From Tenodera sinensis (Eukaryota; Arthropoda; Insecta; Mantodea; Mantidae), in the NCBI GenBank assembly GCA_030765045.1, contig CM060961.1:33452805-33516804 (forward strand): DNA of 64,000 nt, in the 5' to 3' direction. Positions within the stretch are counted from its first letter, which is position 1, and every line of letters starts with the position of its first letter. Made by a program: the position numbers and the translations under genes. Shown one piece after another: positions 50,481 to 59,333 of this stretch. Below the pieces are notes generated by a model that worked only from the letters and a program-made list of their open reading frames with translations, searched no databases and was not told the DNA's origin.

Positions 50481-50730
50481 ATATGAAAGCAAGAACTCAC
50501 ATGAACACTATGTGTAATGGTGCGAAGATAAGAAAGCTTTGGTTTCATATTTCAAGCTTTTGTCAGTCTTACACACCTTTCTATCTGGAGCATGTTACTA
50601 TCATTTCCATGTTCATATAATAATGGATAACTAGGAATTACTAAATAGTCTTGGATGAACAGTATCAGATGTCTGGTCCTATTACACAAATTCAAGGGTA
50701 CACTAATTTAGTCTATATTTTCTCCCGCAG

Positions 50731-50905
50731 CCAGAACCTGCTTACATTACAACAGACTTCGGCAGTCCTGCAGATGACGCCACGTCTACCCTGACCGTAG
50801 GCCCCAGAGGTCCTGTGCTGCTCCAGGACACACTTCTGCTGGAAGTGATTGGTAACTTCGATCATGAGCGTATACCTGAACGTGTGGTACACGCCAAGGG
50901 CGCTG
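50731..50905 (+). CDS. Catalase-family protein, exon 2 (proximal active-site motif)
   Basis: The acceptor TTTCTCCCGCAG precedes 50731. The exon is phase 0 in, phase 1 out, with donor GTGAGT at 50906. The 58 codons read PEPAYITTDFGSPADD..., LTVGPRGPVLLQD and NFDHERIPERVVHAKGA. This is the N-terminal arm and start of the heme-catalase fold. FDHERIPERVVHAKGAG fits the family's proximal active-site signature, and the His of VVHAKG is the catalytic distal histidine. Enzyme role by family: disproportionation of hydrogen peroxide to water and oxygen. Later exons (heme pocket, tyrosine ligand) are outside the window, so activity cannot be judged. Confidence 0.93.
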
Positions 50906-51189
50906 GTGAGTGTTCTGTGAGAGCTTTAGGCTTAAACTCGCTCTGAAGTCAGGAATCACTGGCTACAAACACGTTCCCTTGAGTTCACAGCTGCTCATTC
51001 GTTTTTATGCAAAATATTTGCAAAATGTGGCTTCGATGCACTTATCCAATTTTACAAATAATATGGACTGGTAGATTTTATTCCACCTATCATTCCGGTT
51101 ACACATTTTCTGAATTGGAACGTACAATAGAAAGTAAATTATTTGATCCACATTTCCTCAAAACAACAACTTTAAGGGTAGATGTTAGT

Positions 51190-51815
51190 AATTTTTTTTC
51201 CTAAAACGAAAAGTGGGTTAAAAACTAAAGTTGGTATTTAATTTTAATGTATATCAAGGATGCGACACCAAGATTTTGAAGAAAACTCTTCCACCCTAAA
51301 CTGCGCTTCACATGGAACATTTTTCGAAGCTTTTGATTTTGGCGAAAATGCCTAACGATTTTGATTAAAATGCCATATGTTTGAGATATTTTTATGACAA
51401 ACGAAATATATATTTCGAGTCCGTAGTCCTGTTTACTCTGTATGACTGGTAAACTGTAACAGATGGACCAAATCTTACTGTACAAAAAATATAGATCTTG
51501 ATATAACACACGCTTTGTGTCCAAATAATTTTTATTGTAGAGTGAACCATTTCGGAGATATTCCTTGTTATTTGTGTGAGTTTTGGAAAACAAACTTAAG
51601 TCAAATGGAACATCGTTATTCATTTGTTTATGTTCGCCGCGCAAAGAGAACGGAATTTGAAAGCTTTAAAATATTTGACTATAGCTCAAAGCCTACTCCA
51701 TTCCCATATTCCCCTTACACCTACAAGGAAATAAGTAATAAGCAACAAGTAAGACGAAAAAGATATAAGAATGGTTAGTACAAGCATAGAAAGTCATGTG
51801 AGTGCAACACATCAC
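51190..51815 (+). repeat. Rep-A copy, 3' two-thirds
   Basis: It enters at AAACGAAAAGTGGGTTAAAA and runs through GATGCGACACCAAGATTTTG, ATGCCATATGTTTGAGATAT, GACCAAATCTTACTGTAC, GTGAACCATTTCGGAGATAT, GCGCAAAGAGAACGGAATTT, GTAAGACGAAAAAGATATAA and GTGAGTGCAACACATCA. The open frames at 51225-51644 (minus) and 51515-51778 (plus) are non-functional shadows in this repeat. Confidence 0.85.
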
Positions 51816-53523
51816 ACTTTATTTTCATCAAAAATAGTTTGTAGTATTGCAATTGTAATCCTGAGGTTTCACGCTTCTTTATCACTCATCACTATTAAAA
51901 GATAGTTCAAATATCAATGCATGTTATGTGTTGTTGCATGATCAATAGCGTATTGGTACGCGTAAAGAAAGTTAAGTAAACCTTTTCTCGTCACCATGTT
52001 TATTATTCTTTCGTGTTTACAACAGTATTGTATATAAACCAGTGAAAACAAAGGAAAACATGATACAAAACAGAGTTATAAAAACATGAAGCCACTTTCT
52101 TTTTATATTCTACTCCGCAACAGTTGTTATTTCATACCCTTTTTTGCTCCTCTTTACAAGAGTTTGCCATTTTTGTATTTCTTGCTGTTTTTCCTGGAAG
52201 TATTGAATTCTGTGAACAAGAAATGTGGTGGTGGTGAAATCTGTTTATTGAGGTTTCTTTGTTTTGAAATTGTTTACTTTTGAAATAGCTTTCTAACAAT
52301 GGAAATCAAAATAAATCCTAACTTTTCTACAGTTTAGGTTTTCTCATTTTAAATGTGCATTTTATACAATATTGCAATTATATTTGGTAGTGGAACAGAA
52401 TTTCAATACAATTTTAGTTAAATTTTGGTGAAATTTTACTCCAATGGATTTTCAAGAATTTTGTCAGTGTATTATTTTTATCTAAAAACAAAACGCATAT
52501 AAAATGTTCTTCCACAATATTATGTGCTGTATATTTAAGCTAAATCATAGGAATATTCAATGAAATATTTCAAGCAAGTATTGAGAAAATGAACCTCATG
52601 TTTTGCATATGGCAAAAAAATGAAAATAACTCAAACACAAAAAAATTCTGAAAAAATTACAAAATATGTAAGCAGGTAATAGCAACTAGCCCATCAAATT
52701 TAAGTTTTCTAAGTTAGAAAATGTAGGATTTATAAACAGGTTTATGAGGTGATCCTTTTTTTAAACCTACATCCTCCCTTAAAGTTTTCTCGTACTGAAT
52801 AAGAGAAAGCATATGTGTATTTTTACTTGTAAAATAAGTGTTAATGAACATTTTTGGTTTTGAAGTGATTAATATACTTATTAAATAGGAATTGAGATTA
52901 TGTTTAAGGTGAAGTATTTATAATATCTCTAAGTATATTTATTTTGTATGATTATGAAAATAAAAATATAAACTAGGACTAGGTACCCGATTATTTTTGT
53001 TGTAAATACTTATTACATTAGTGGCTCAAAAAAGTATTCGGTTCGACTTTAATAAATTTTAAAAGCCAAATTAACACCGAGAAAATTCTCATTGTTAATA
53101 TTCAGGAAGAATAAACAGCTTTATGGTGCTTTTACACGCTGAAGTTATTGGTTGTGTAATTTCATGTTAGTATTTGCGAAATTACTTCATATGCATTTAG
53201 TACAGCAGTTTTATGTGATCACTGGCAATTAAACACATGGAGCGATATGGTTATGAAGTCGTATAGGCGCAAGCTTAAATATAGTTCAATAAAAACTTTA
53301 GTAATACCTAGGGCGTAATAGCACTCTGTTAATATGTTAGACTCGCATTCAGGAATTTTATGTCAAACCCTACTTTATAGCATTTTCAGTCCCTCCCATG
53401 GTAATTAAGTGTACATTTAGAGCCTTCTTAGAGTAGCTTTATTTTCATTACGTTGTTCTTGAAGATCTCTTTATCTTAATGAGTTTATTAATCACAGGAG
53501 ATATTCCAGAACTTAGAACAGCA
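51816..53523. other. No gene recognised (intron 2)
   Basis: AT-rich. I looked for the next catalase exon (an AFGYFEV-type continuation) and did not see one. Confidence 0.5.
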
Positions 53524-53569
53524 AAAATCTGATGTGTTGCACTCACATGACCTTTGCTCACACTCATAC

Positions 53570-53961
53570 AAGCTCTTCTTCTTCATCTTCTTCTTCTTCA
53601 TCATCATCTTCTTCTTGATCTTCTTCTTCATCATCTTCTTCTCATCATCATCTTCTTCTTGATCTTCTTTTTCATCTTCTTCTTCTTCATCATCATCTTC
53701 TTCTTCTTCATCATCATCTTCTTCTTCATCTTCTTCATCTTCTTCTTCATCTTCTTCTTCTTCATCATCATCATCATCATCATCATCTTCATCTTCTTCT
53801 TCATCTTCTTATTGTTCTTCTTCTTCATCTTCGTCTTCATCATCATCTTCTTCTTCATCATCTTCTTCTTCATCTTCTTCTTCATCTTCTTCATCATCAT
53901 GTTCTTCTTCATCTTCTTCTTCTTCATCTTCTTCTTCTTGATCTTCTTCTTCTTCTTCTTC
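53570..53961. repeat. TTC/ATC trinucleotide array, about 390 bp
   Basis: CTTCTTCAT-type units in irregular order. The poly-Ile/Phe, poly-Lys/Met and poly-Glu/Asp open frames across it are artefacts. Confidence 0.95.
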
Positions 53962-53984
53962 GTGTGATTGCCCTTCGTGTTTCC

Positions 53985-54036
53985 TGGGATCGAACCTGAG
54001 TCGCCTTGGTGTGATCACTTGGCCACGGCGTCGATA
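53985..54036 (-). mobile_element. Fragment of SINE family S4 (tRNA head)
   Basis: GGGATCGAACCTGAGTCGCC and TCACTTGGCCACGGCG are the reversed B-box and A-box regions of the S4 head at 37425. Confidence 0.5.
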
Positions 54037-54352
54037 TTATCCTTCTATCTTGCACAAGTTGTTCTATTGCACATGTAGATACAAGGGCAATAAGGGCAGT
54101 GCGCTGTAAAGTAATGGCTTTCAAACTCCGTTCTCTTTACATAACCAAGAGATAAGAAAAAATAACTAAATAACAACGTCTATTTGAGAAAAGTAAAGTG
54201 TTTGTAAATTGAAACCAATAATGAATATCTTGGACATTGTTGGCTCCACAAAAAATAAATGTTATTTGATATACAGTATGCGTTTTAACGAAATCCATTT
54301 TTTTATGTAGTAGCATTTTGTCTATCTCTCACGGTTTACTATTCATGTAAAC

Positions 54353-54905
54353 CGAGCGGGATGGCGCATTCTGTGTCTGTGGGCCACATTCGGGAGGTCA
54401 CGGGTTCGATTCCCGTGGTCGCGCACTCTGACGTGGGTTTTTCCGTTGTTTCGCCTTGTCACCTAGGCGAATGCCGGGGTGCTTTCATCTCTTCTCCACG
54501 GCTTCCATTCTCATTTCATTTGATTGTCATCTTTCAGGTTCGGTTAGTAGTGCAGTTGGTTCCAGCGTTAGCGGGCAGATGGCATAGTTGCTTGTTCATT
54601 GGAAACTCTCTCTGCCTGGCCCTCCTTGGAAGTCGCTGTCCGGGCCGCTAGGGTCACCTTGTCGCCCTCTCCCTGGGTGGATGGTATGTACGCGGGTGTG
54701 CGCGGGGTGTCAAAATCTGGAACTGTTAGGACTTCCATGCATCTCTGGTGGCTTCGCTGGCTCCGCTCTCCAACGTGCCTTCCGGTCTCACTTCGCTTCA
54801 TCCCTTCCCCCTGAGAGGGAGGGGGGAGTGGTAGCCCACATAGATCCACATCGGGGTTGCAGTGGACGAGGTGTACCCCCTCCGTCACAAACACAGACAC
54901 ACATA
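54353..54905 (+). mobile_element. Long tRNA-headed SINE, family S3
   Basis: Head ACCGAGCGGGATGGCGCATT, TGGGCCACATTCGGGAGGTC and ACGGGTTCGATTCCCGTGGT. The body CACCTAGGCGAATGCCGGGG, TCTTCTCCACGGCTTCC, GTCGCTGTCCGGGCCGCTAG and ACTGTTAGGACTTCCATGCA aligns with the reversed copy at 47459. It is GC-rich and well preserved, so the short open frames on both strands are not genes. Confidence 0.8.
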
Positions 54906-55254
54906 TTAGTTATGTGAAAGGCATTCAGTATGAAGAGAGTACAACAGATACATTACATTAGTCACGGAAATAGTAAAAACATATGGTTTTTGAGAAAATA
55001 AACATTAAAAAAAATTCATGTAAAGGGTAGTTTGAGTTCGGGAATTTTCCAGAAACTCTTCCTGTCGTTTCTTTCTTACAAGATGCTGGACATCCGAGTT
55101 TTTGTACATAGATTCTTTCATAAAACTTCCAGGAGTTTCAGAGTATGCACTTCCGGAGGAATCTGTGTTGAATTTCTAGCAAAATATGCAATTAATCTCA
55201 AATGTTTTTCGTAGCGTTAACGTTTCCAAAATATACTTGGTTTAATATTAATAC

Positions 55255-55740
55255 TGTCACCGCGCCCGCCGCATCTAATTGCCGACAGCAGCAGTGTCAC
55301 CCATCGCATTATTGTCGGCACTACCGCAAAGGAGCCGAAGGAAAGAGACAGAGAATGGCCGCATTGTTGGGGCGCTTGCCGAAAGAGAGAAAAGGATAGA
55401 AGCTTCTGGAATCTTCCTCTTTGTTTTCGACCGAATAACTGAACTTTCCAGAATAGTGCCTGGGAGATATAAATAGCGGTAAAGTGCGACAGGAGAGTCA
55501 GTCAGTATGTGAAGGTTGAGTAGTCGTGCCGACGGAGACGGACAGCCGATGTGAAGCGTTGTGCCGACGGAGAAGGGACAGTTCTTTGTGTTACGAATTC
55601 GGAGTCGTGCTGTTGGAGAATCGGAAAAGACTTTCTTGCTGTTGCAACGAGTGTACAAGTTACTGTTTACGGAAATAAAAGTGTTTCTTTATCTCGACTA
55701 CATCTGTCTTCTTTACTTCACACCCAACCAAAAAGTTACA
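55255..55740 (+). repeat. 5' LTR
   Basis: Bounded by ATAC on the left and the primer-binding site two bases to the right. TATAAATA at 55468-55475 and AATAAA at 55674-55679 are the promoter and polyadenylation signals. Confidence 0.95.
55468..55506 (+). promoter_or_regulatory. LTR promoter: TATA box and initiator
   Basis: TATAAATA at 55468 and overlapping TCAGTCAGT at 55498-55506. The A of the first TCAGT is 32 bp from the TATA start, the usual arthropod spacing, which puts the start of R near 55500. The same sequence recurs in the 3' LTR at 57693-57731. Confidence 0.75.
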
Positions 55741-55741
55741 C

Positions 55742-55759
55742 TGGTGTCAGAAGTGGGAT
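55742..55759 (+). other. Primer-binding site, tRNA-Leu type
   Basis: TGGTGTCAGAAGTGGGAT is complementary to the CCA end of a tRNA-Leu over 18 bases (recalled tRNA 3' sequence). It lies one base after the 5' LTR. Confidence 0.85.
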
Positions 55760-55816
55760 CCGTCGAATTGATTCTAGTTTCATTACATCGTCAGAAGTTG
55801 CAACGTTAGAACCAAG

Positions 55817-57667
55817 ATGGAGGGAGATTCGGAAACCAGGATGATGGCAATGATGAAAGAATTATTTGCCAAAATGGAAACGTCATACGACAACCTCGTT
55901 GCCAAAGTGAAGACGGCAAACGACAACCTCTTTGCCGAGCTGAAAGAAGAAATAAAGACGAGACACAACCTCGCTGCCGAGCTGAAAGAGATGAAGACGG
56001 CAAACGTCAACCTCGTTGCCAAAATGAAGACGAGAAACGACAACCTCGCTGCCGAGCTGAAAGAGATGAAGACGGAGCTATCGGCGAAAATTGACGGCGA
56101 ACTGATTGGCGTGACGGAAGACGTGAAAGAACTCGGCGAAAAGGTGGAAGACCTCTGCCAGCACGTGGACGTCGTGGAGGACGACGGGGAACGTCTTGGC
56201 GCCCTGGTAGTAAGAGTTGACGAGAGCGTCAAAGTACTGGATGCCAGGGGCAGGCGGAATAGCGCGGAGCCGGGGAGGGAGCACCTAGTGGCCGAGGCGA
56301 CAGTTGCGCCCGTTTCGGATGATATGAGGGAAGACGTGGAACAACTCGGCGAACTGATTGGCGTGACGGAAGACGTGGAACAACTCGGCGAACTGATTGG
56401 CGTGACGGAAGACGTGGAACAACTCGGCGAACTGATTGGCGTGACGGAAGACGTGGAACAACTCGGCGAACTGATTGGCGTGACGGAAGACGTGGAACAA
56501 CTCGGCGAACTGATTGGCGTGACGGAAGACGTGGAACAACTCGGCGAACTGATTGGCATGACGGAAGACGTGGAACAACTCGGCGAACTGATTGGCGTGA
56601 CGGAAGGCGTGGAAGAACTCGGCGAAAAGGTGGAAGACCTCTGCCAGCATGTGGACGTCGTGGAGGACGACGGGGAACGTCTTGGCGCCCTGGTAGTAAG
56701 AGTTGACGAGAGCGTCAAAGTACTGGATGCCAGGGGCAGACGGAATAGCACAGACCCGGGGAGGGAGCACCTAGTGGCCGAGGCGACAGTTGCGCCCGTT
56801 TCAGATAACGAAAGTGTACGTCTCGGGGAAGACAAAGGGGCAGTTCAGAGACGTCGTCGAGGATCCTCTGGAGGAGTGTGTCGGGTACGTAACCAACCAG
56901 GATACGACGTGCAGGACGATCAGCAGGGAAGCGCACAAGCAAACGAGCATCACGCGAGAACCGACTTGGCGTGTGACATGGGGGGACCGTCGGAGCCATC
57001 CAATCACCTGACGCATAGTGCCGTGAACGGAAGAATGGTGGACATCATCGTGGACGGCAGGATACAGGAGAGGTCGTGCCGAGCACGAGTGAACACGAGT
57101 GCAGCGGTGGACGCGACTCGCGCGGATGTGGTGGGGTTTGTTGCCGGACCCATCGGAAGCAAGGTGGCTGCGAAGGTGCGCCAGAGAGGTCGGCGGACAT
57201 GGTACCCAGCGAGCCGTTTCCAAGTGCGCAGGATGGCCCGCCAACACACCAGGAAGAAGGGCAACTGGACGAGAGACCGTCAAGACCGACGGTACTGTTG
57301 CAGAATTTCGAAGCAGGATGGCATACATCGTCCTACCCGGACCAAGGGACACTATCCAACAGCGATACCTAGGATCGTGCCTCCTGGAGAAGAGGTTCGA
57401 TGGGTTAGTCCACCAGGGCGCAAGGGAGTTGCCGCAGTGATAGTGCTGGTCGGGACGACCAGCTCTGAGGAGGGAGCAGTGTCACCGCGCCCGCCGCATC
57501 TAATTGCCGACAGCAGCAGTGTCACCCATCGCATTATTGTCGGCACTACCGCAAAGGAGCCGAAGGAAAGAGACAGAGAATGGCCGCATTGTTGGGGCGC
57601 TTGCCGAAAGAGAGAAAAGGATAGAAGCTTCTGGAATCTTCCTCTTTGTTTTCGACCGAATAACTGA
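55817..57667 (+). CDS. Gag/protease-like polyprotein of the LTR element (616 aa)
   Basis: The first ATG after the primer site opens a single frame that runs into the 3' LTR. Residues 1-100 are Lys/Glu/Asn-rich repeats of the type NDNLAAELKEMKT, likely coiled coil. About 101-170 and 263-332 are two copies of one block (ELGEKVEDLCQHVDVVEDDG...), separated by seven 13-residue units EDVEQLGELIGVT. A basic linker (QRRRRGSSGG) follows. Around residue 410-440, VDGRIQERSCRARVNTSAAV resembles the start of a gypsy-type aspartic protease, but the DTGA motif is NTSA (residues 426-429), so catalysis should be lost. No zinc knuckle is seen. The last 60 or so residues are encoded by LTR sequence. Whether the protein is made is unknown. 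Confidence 0.7.
   Translation: MEGDSETRMMAMMKELFAKMETSYDNLVAKVKTANDNLFAELKEEIKTRHNLAAELKEMKTANVNLVAKMKTRNDNLAAELKEMKTELSAKIDGELIGVTEDVKELGEKVEDLCQHVDVVEDDGERLGALVVRVDESVKVLDARGRRNSAEPGREHLVAEATVAPVSDDMREDVEQLGELIGVTEDVEQLGELIGVTEDVEQLGELIGVTEDVEQLGELIGVTEDVEQLGELIGVTEDVEQLGELIGMTEDVEQLGELIGVTEGVEELGEKVEDLCQHVDVVEDDGERLGALVVRVDESVKVLDARGRRNSTDPGREHLVAEATVAPVSDNESVRLGEDKGAVQRRRRGSSGGVCRVRNQPGYDVQDDQQGSAQANEHHARTDLACDMGGPSEPSNHLTHSAVNGRMVDIIVDGRIQERSCRARVNTSAAVDATRADVVGFVAGPIGSKVAAKVRQRGRRTWYPASRFQVRRMARQHTRKKGNWTRDRQDRRYCCRISKQDGIHRPTRTKGHYPTAIPRIVPPGEEVRWVSPPGRKGVAAVIVLVGTTSSEEGAVSPRPPHLIADSSSVTHRIIVGTTAKEPKERDREWPHCWGACRKREKDRSFWNLPLCFRPNN
56330..56602 (+). repeat. 39-bp tandem array, 7 units, inside the gag-like ORF
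   Basis: GAAGACGTGGAACAACTCGG begins each unit, which encodes 13 residues. The units are identical except that one has ATG for GTG (V to M). It is flanked by a direct duplication of about 205 bp (56120-56320 and 56603-56805). Confidence 0.95.
57467..57479 (+). other. Polypurine tract
   Basis: GAGGAGGGAGCAG directly precedes the TG start of the 3' LTR. It would prime plus-strand synthesis. Confidence 0.7.
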
Positions 57668-57965
57668 ACTTTCCAGAATAGTGCCTGGGAGATATAAATA
57701 GCGGTAAAGTGCGACAGGAGAGTCAGTCAGTATGTGAAGGTTGAGTAGTCGTGCCGACGGAGACGGACAGACGATGTGAAGCGTTGTGCCGACGGAGAAG
57801 GGACAGTTCTTTGTGTTACGAATTCGGAGTCGTGCTGTTGGAGAATCGGAAAAGACTTTCTTGCTGTTGCAACGAGTGTACAAGTTACTGTTTACGGAAA
57901 TAAAAGTGTTTCTTTATCTCGACTACATCTGTCTTCTTTACTTCACACCCAACCAAAAAGTTACA
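57480..57965 (+). repeat. 3' LTR
   Basis: Same length and ends as the 5' LTR with one base difference seen. Followed by the ATAC duplication. Confidence 0.95.
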
Positions 57966-57969
57966 ATAC

Positions 57970-58830
57970 TTTCTGGTACATGTTTTGTGGAAACTGGTAA
58001 TTGTATTTTTTCCTCCGTCGTATGAGTTCGTTATTGTGACTTGTGATATATAAGGTCGAATATTTGCCATGCTGCGTTTATCTGGGCCAGTTTTGTACAA
58101 TTTGAAATAATTTCTTGCCAAATCCTGTCATGAATAACGTTACTTGTATGTCTAAGAGGATCATTTTCTGTTAATATATAACATTTGTGTTTTGAATTTG
58201 ACATAGGTAGAGTAAATGATGCGAGATATTTGTTTTGATTTTTTAAAGGTCTTATTTGTATTTTTTGCCCAAGCGAGCTGCATCTAGATGGAGGACATCA
58301 ACATAACCTATAATTATTGTTAACTAAGTTTTTAAATTGACTGTATATTTACGGGCACGATAAACGGATTAAAGAACAAAGAATACTTAATTGCGTCTAA
58401 AACGCAAAAACAAATATTACTACGGAATTTTGATTCGCTGGCTGCCCTTGACGAATGTCCTTCAAGATGCTTTCAAAAATTAGCTTGGCTCGCTCCCAAT
58501 ATTAAATCCCCTTCACTTTGATCGTCAGTTGTTTACATTTTGTCTGTCCTGTTTTAACAGACTCACAAACAAAATTAATAGAATACATTATATAAAATAC
58601 ATTCCTAATTCAATTCTAAAGTTATAAACAGATTATTATGGGGTTAAACCGGTGGGCGAGGTAACCTATACCTATAAATGATACCATTTAGATTCGTTTA
58701 GACTTAGGTTTAATGATTTCCCTTGTAATCTGGTAGTAAGTTAGTAAGATAGTAATGTAATATTATTCTGTTTAGTGTCAATTTATGGACAAATAGACAA
58801 TATTAGCCTCTATAATACAGAGTTCACTCC
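57970..58830. other. No gene recognised
   Basis: AT-rich spacer between the LTR element and the solo LTR. Confidence 0.45.
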
Positions 58831-58834
58831 ATAC

Positions 58835-59329
58835 TGTCATCCATCGCATTATTGTCGGCACTACCGCAAAGGAGTCGAAGGAAAGAGACAGAGAATGGCC
58901 GCATTGTTGGGGCGCTTGCCGAAAGAGAGAAAAGGATAGAGGCTTCTGGAATATTCTGCTTTGTATTTCACCGCAATAACTGGACTTTCCAGAATAGTGC
59001 CTGGGAGATATAAATAGCGGTAAAGTGCGACAGACAGTAGACAGACGTATGTGAAGGTTGAGTAGTCGTGCCGACGGAGGGGACAGACATGTGTGAAGCG
59101 TTGAGTAGTCGTGCCGACGAAAAGGAGACGTATGTGAAGCGTTGAGGAGTCGTGCCGACGGAGAAGGGACAGTTCTTGTGTTACGAATTCGGAGCCGTGC
59201 TGTTGGTGAATCGGTAAAGACTTTCTTGCTGTTGCAACGAGTGTAAAAAGTTACTGTTTACGGAAATAAAAGTGTTTCTTTATCTAGACTACATCTGTCG
59301 TCTTTACTTAACACCCTACAAAAGTCACA
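58835..59329 (+). mobile_element. Solo LTR of a related element
   Basis: It starts TGTCATCC and ends GTCACA, and is flanked by ATAC at 58831-58834 and 59330-59333. The core (CGCATTATTGTCGGCACTAC, GGGAGATATAAATAGCGG, ACGGAAATAAAAGTG) matches the LTRs at 55255. It lacks the first 40 bp of those LTRs and has an extra copy of a TGAAGCGTTGAGTAGTCGTG-type unit. No internal sequence or partner LTR is present, so it probably arose by LTR-LTR recombination. Confidence 0.88.
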
Positions 59330-59333
59330 ATAC

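Larger units (their letters stand above)
38732..50730 (+). other. Intron 1 of the catalase-family gene (11,999 bp)
   Basis: The donor is GTATGT. The acceptor is TTTTCTCCCGCAG ending at 50730 with a pyrimidine tract. The intron is filled with Rep-A copies, SINEs, foldback elements and an old LTR. No additional coding exon was recognised inside it. Confidence 0.65.
53524..55110 (-). repeat. Rep-A copy, minus, broken by a microsatellite and two SINE pieces
   Basis: TCTGATGTGTTGCACTCACA at 53528 marks the start. After the TTC array and an S4 scrap it resumes at about 54105 (GGCTTTCAAACTCCGTTCTC ... GTCTATCTCTCACGGTTTAC). It is interrupted again by an S3 SINE and resumes at about 54922 with ATTCATGTAAAGGGTAGTTT near 55015. 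Confidence 0.65.
55255..57965 (+). mobile_element. Young non-autonomous gypsy-like LTR retrotransposon
   Basis: It has two 486-bp LTRs starting TGTCACCG and ending GTTACA, a primer-binding site, a purine tract and one long ORF. The 4-bp target duplication ATAC lies at 55251-55254 and 57966-57969. By my base-by-base reading the LTRs differ at a single position (C at 55550 against A at 57775), so the insertion is recent. The internal region is only 1,739 bp. It encodes gag-like and protease-like sequence and no reverse transcriptase, RNase H or integrase, so the element must depend on a relative for mobility. Confidence 0.92.

Noticed and set aside
51225..51778. 139-aa minus and 87-aa plus frames
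   Set aside because: Both are inside a Rep-A copy; other copies have stops in these frames.
53554..54018. 137-aa Ile/Phe-rich frame and Lys/Met- and Glu/Asp-rich minus frames
   Set aside because: They read the TTC/ATC array in different frames, with no independent coding evidence.
54361..54917. Overlapping GC-rich open frames on both strands (60-110 aa)
   Set aside because: They lie entirely in the S3 SINE, which recurs in reverse at 47459.
50906..55250. Third catalase exon
   Set aside because: Looked for an AFGYFEV-type continuation after a pyrimidine tract and AG; none seen in this stretch or among the transposons to the right.
55275..55844. 127-aa minus frame and plus frames of 65-97 aa in the LTR, repeated at 57500-58025
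   Set aside because: Chance frames in LTR sequence, duplicated only because the LTR is duplicated.
56330..56602. Possible CRISPR-like array
   Set aside because: Units are head-to-tail with no spacers and lie in frame inside a retrotransposon ORF of a eukaryotic genome.
55783..56835. 350-aa minus-strand Ser/Thr-rich frame
   Set aside because: Shadow of the plus-strand gag-like ORF; its repeats are the antisense of the 39-bp array.
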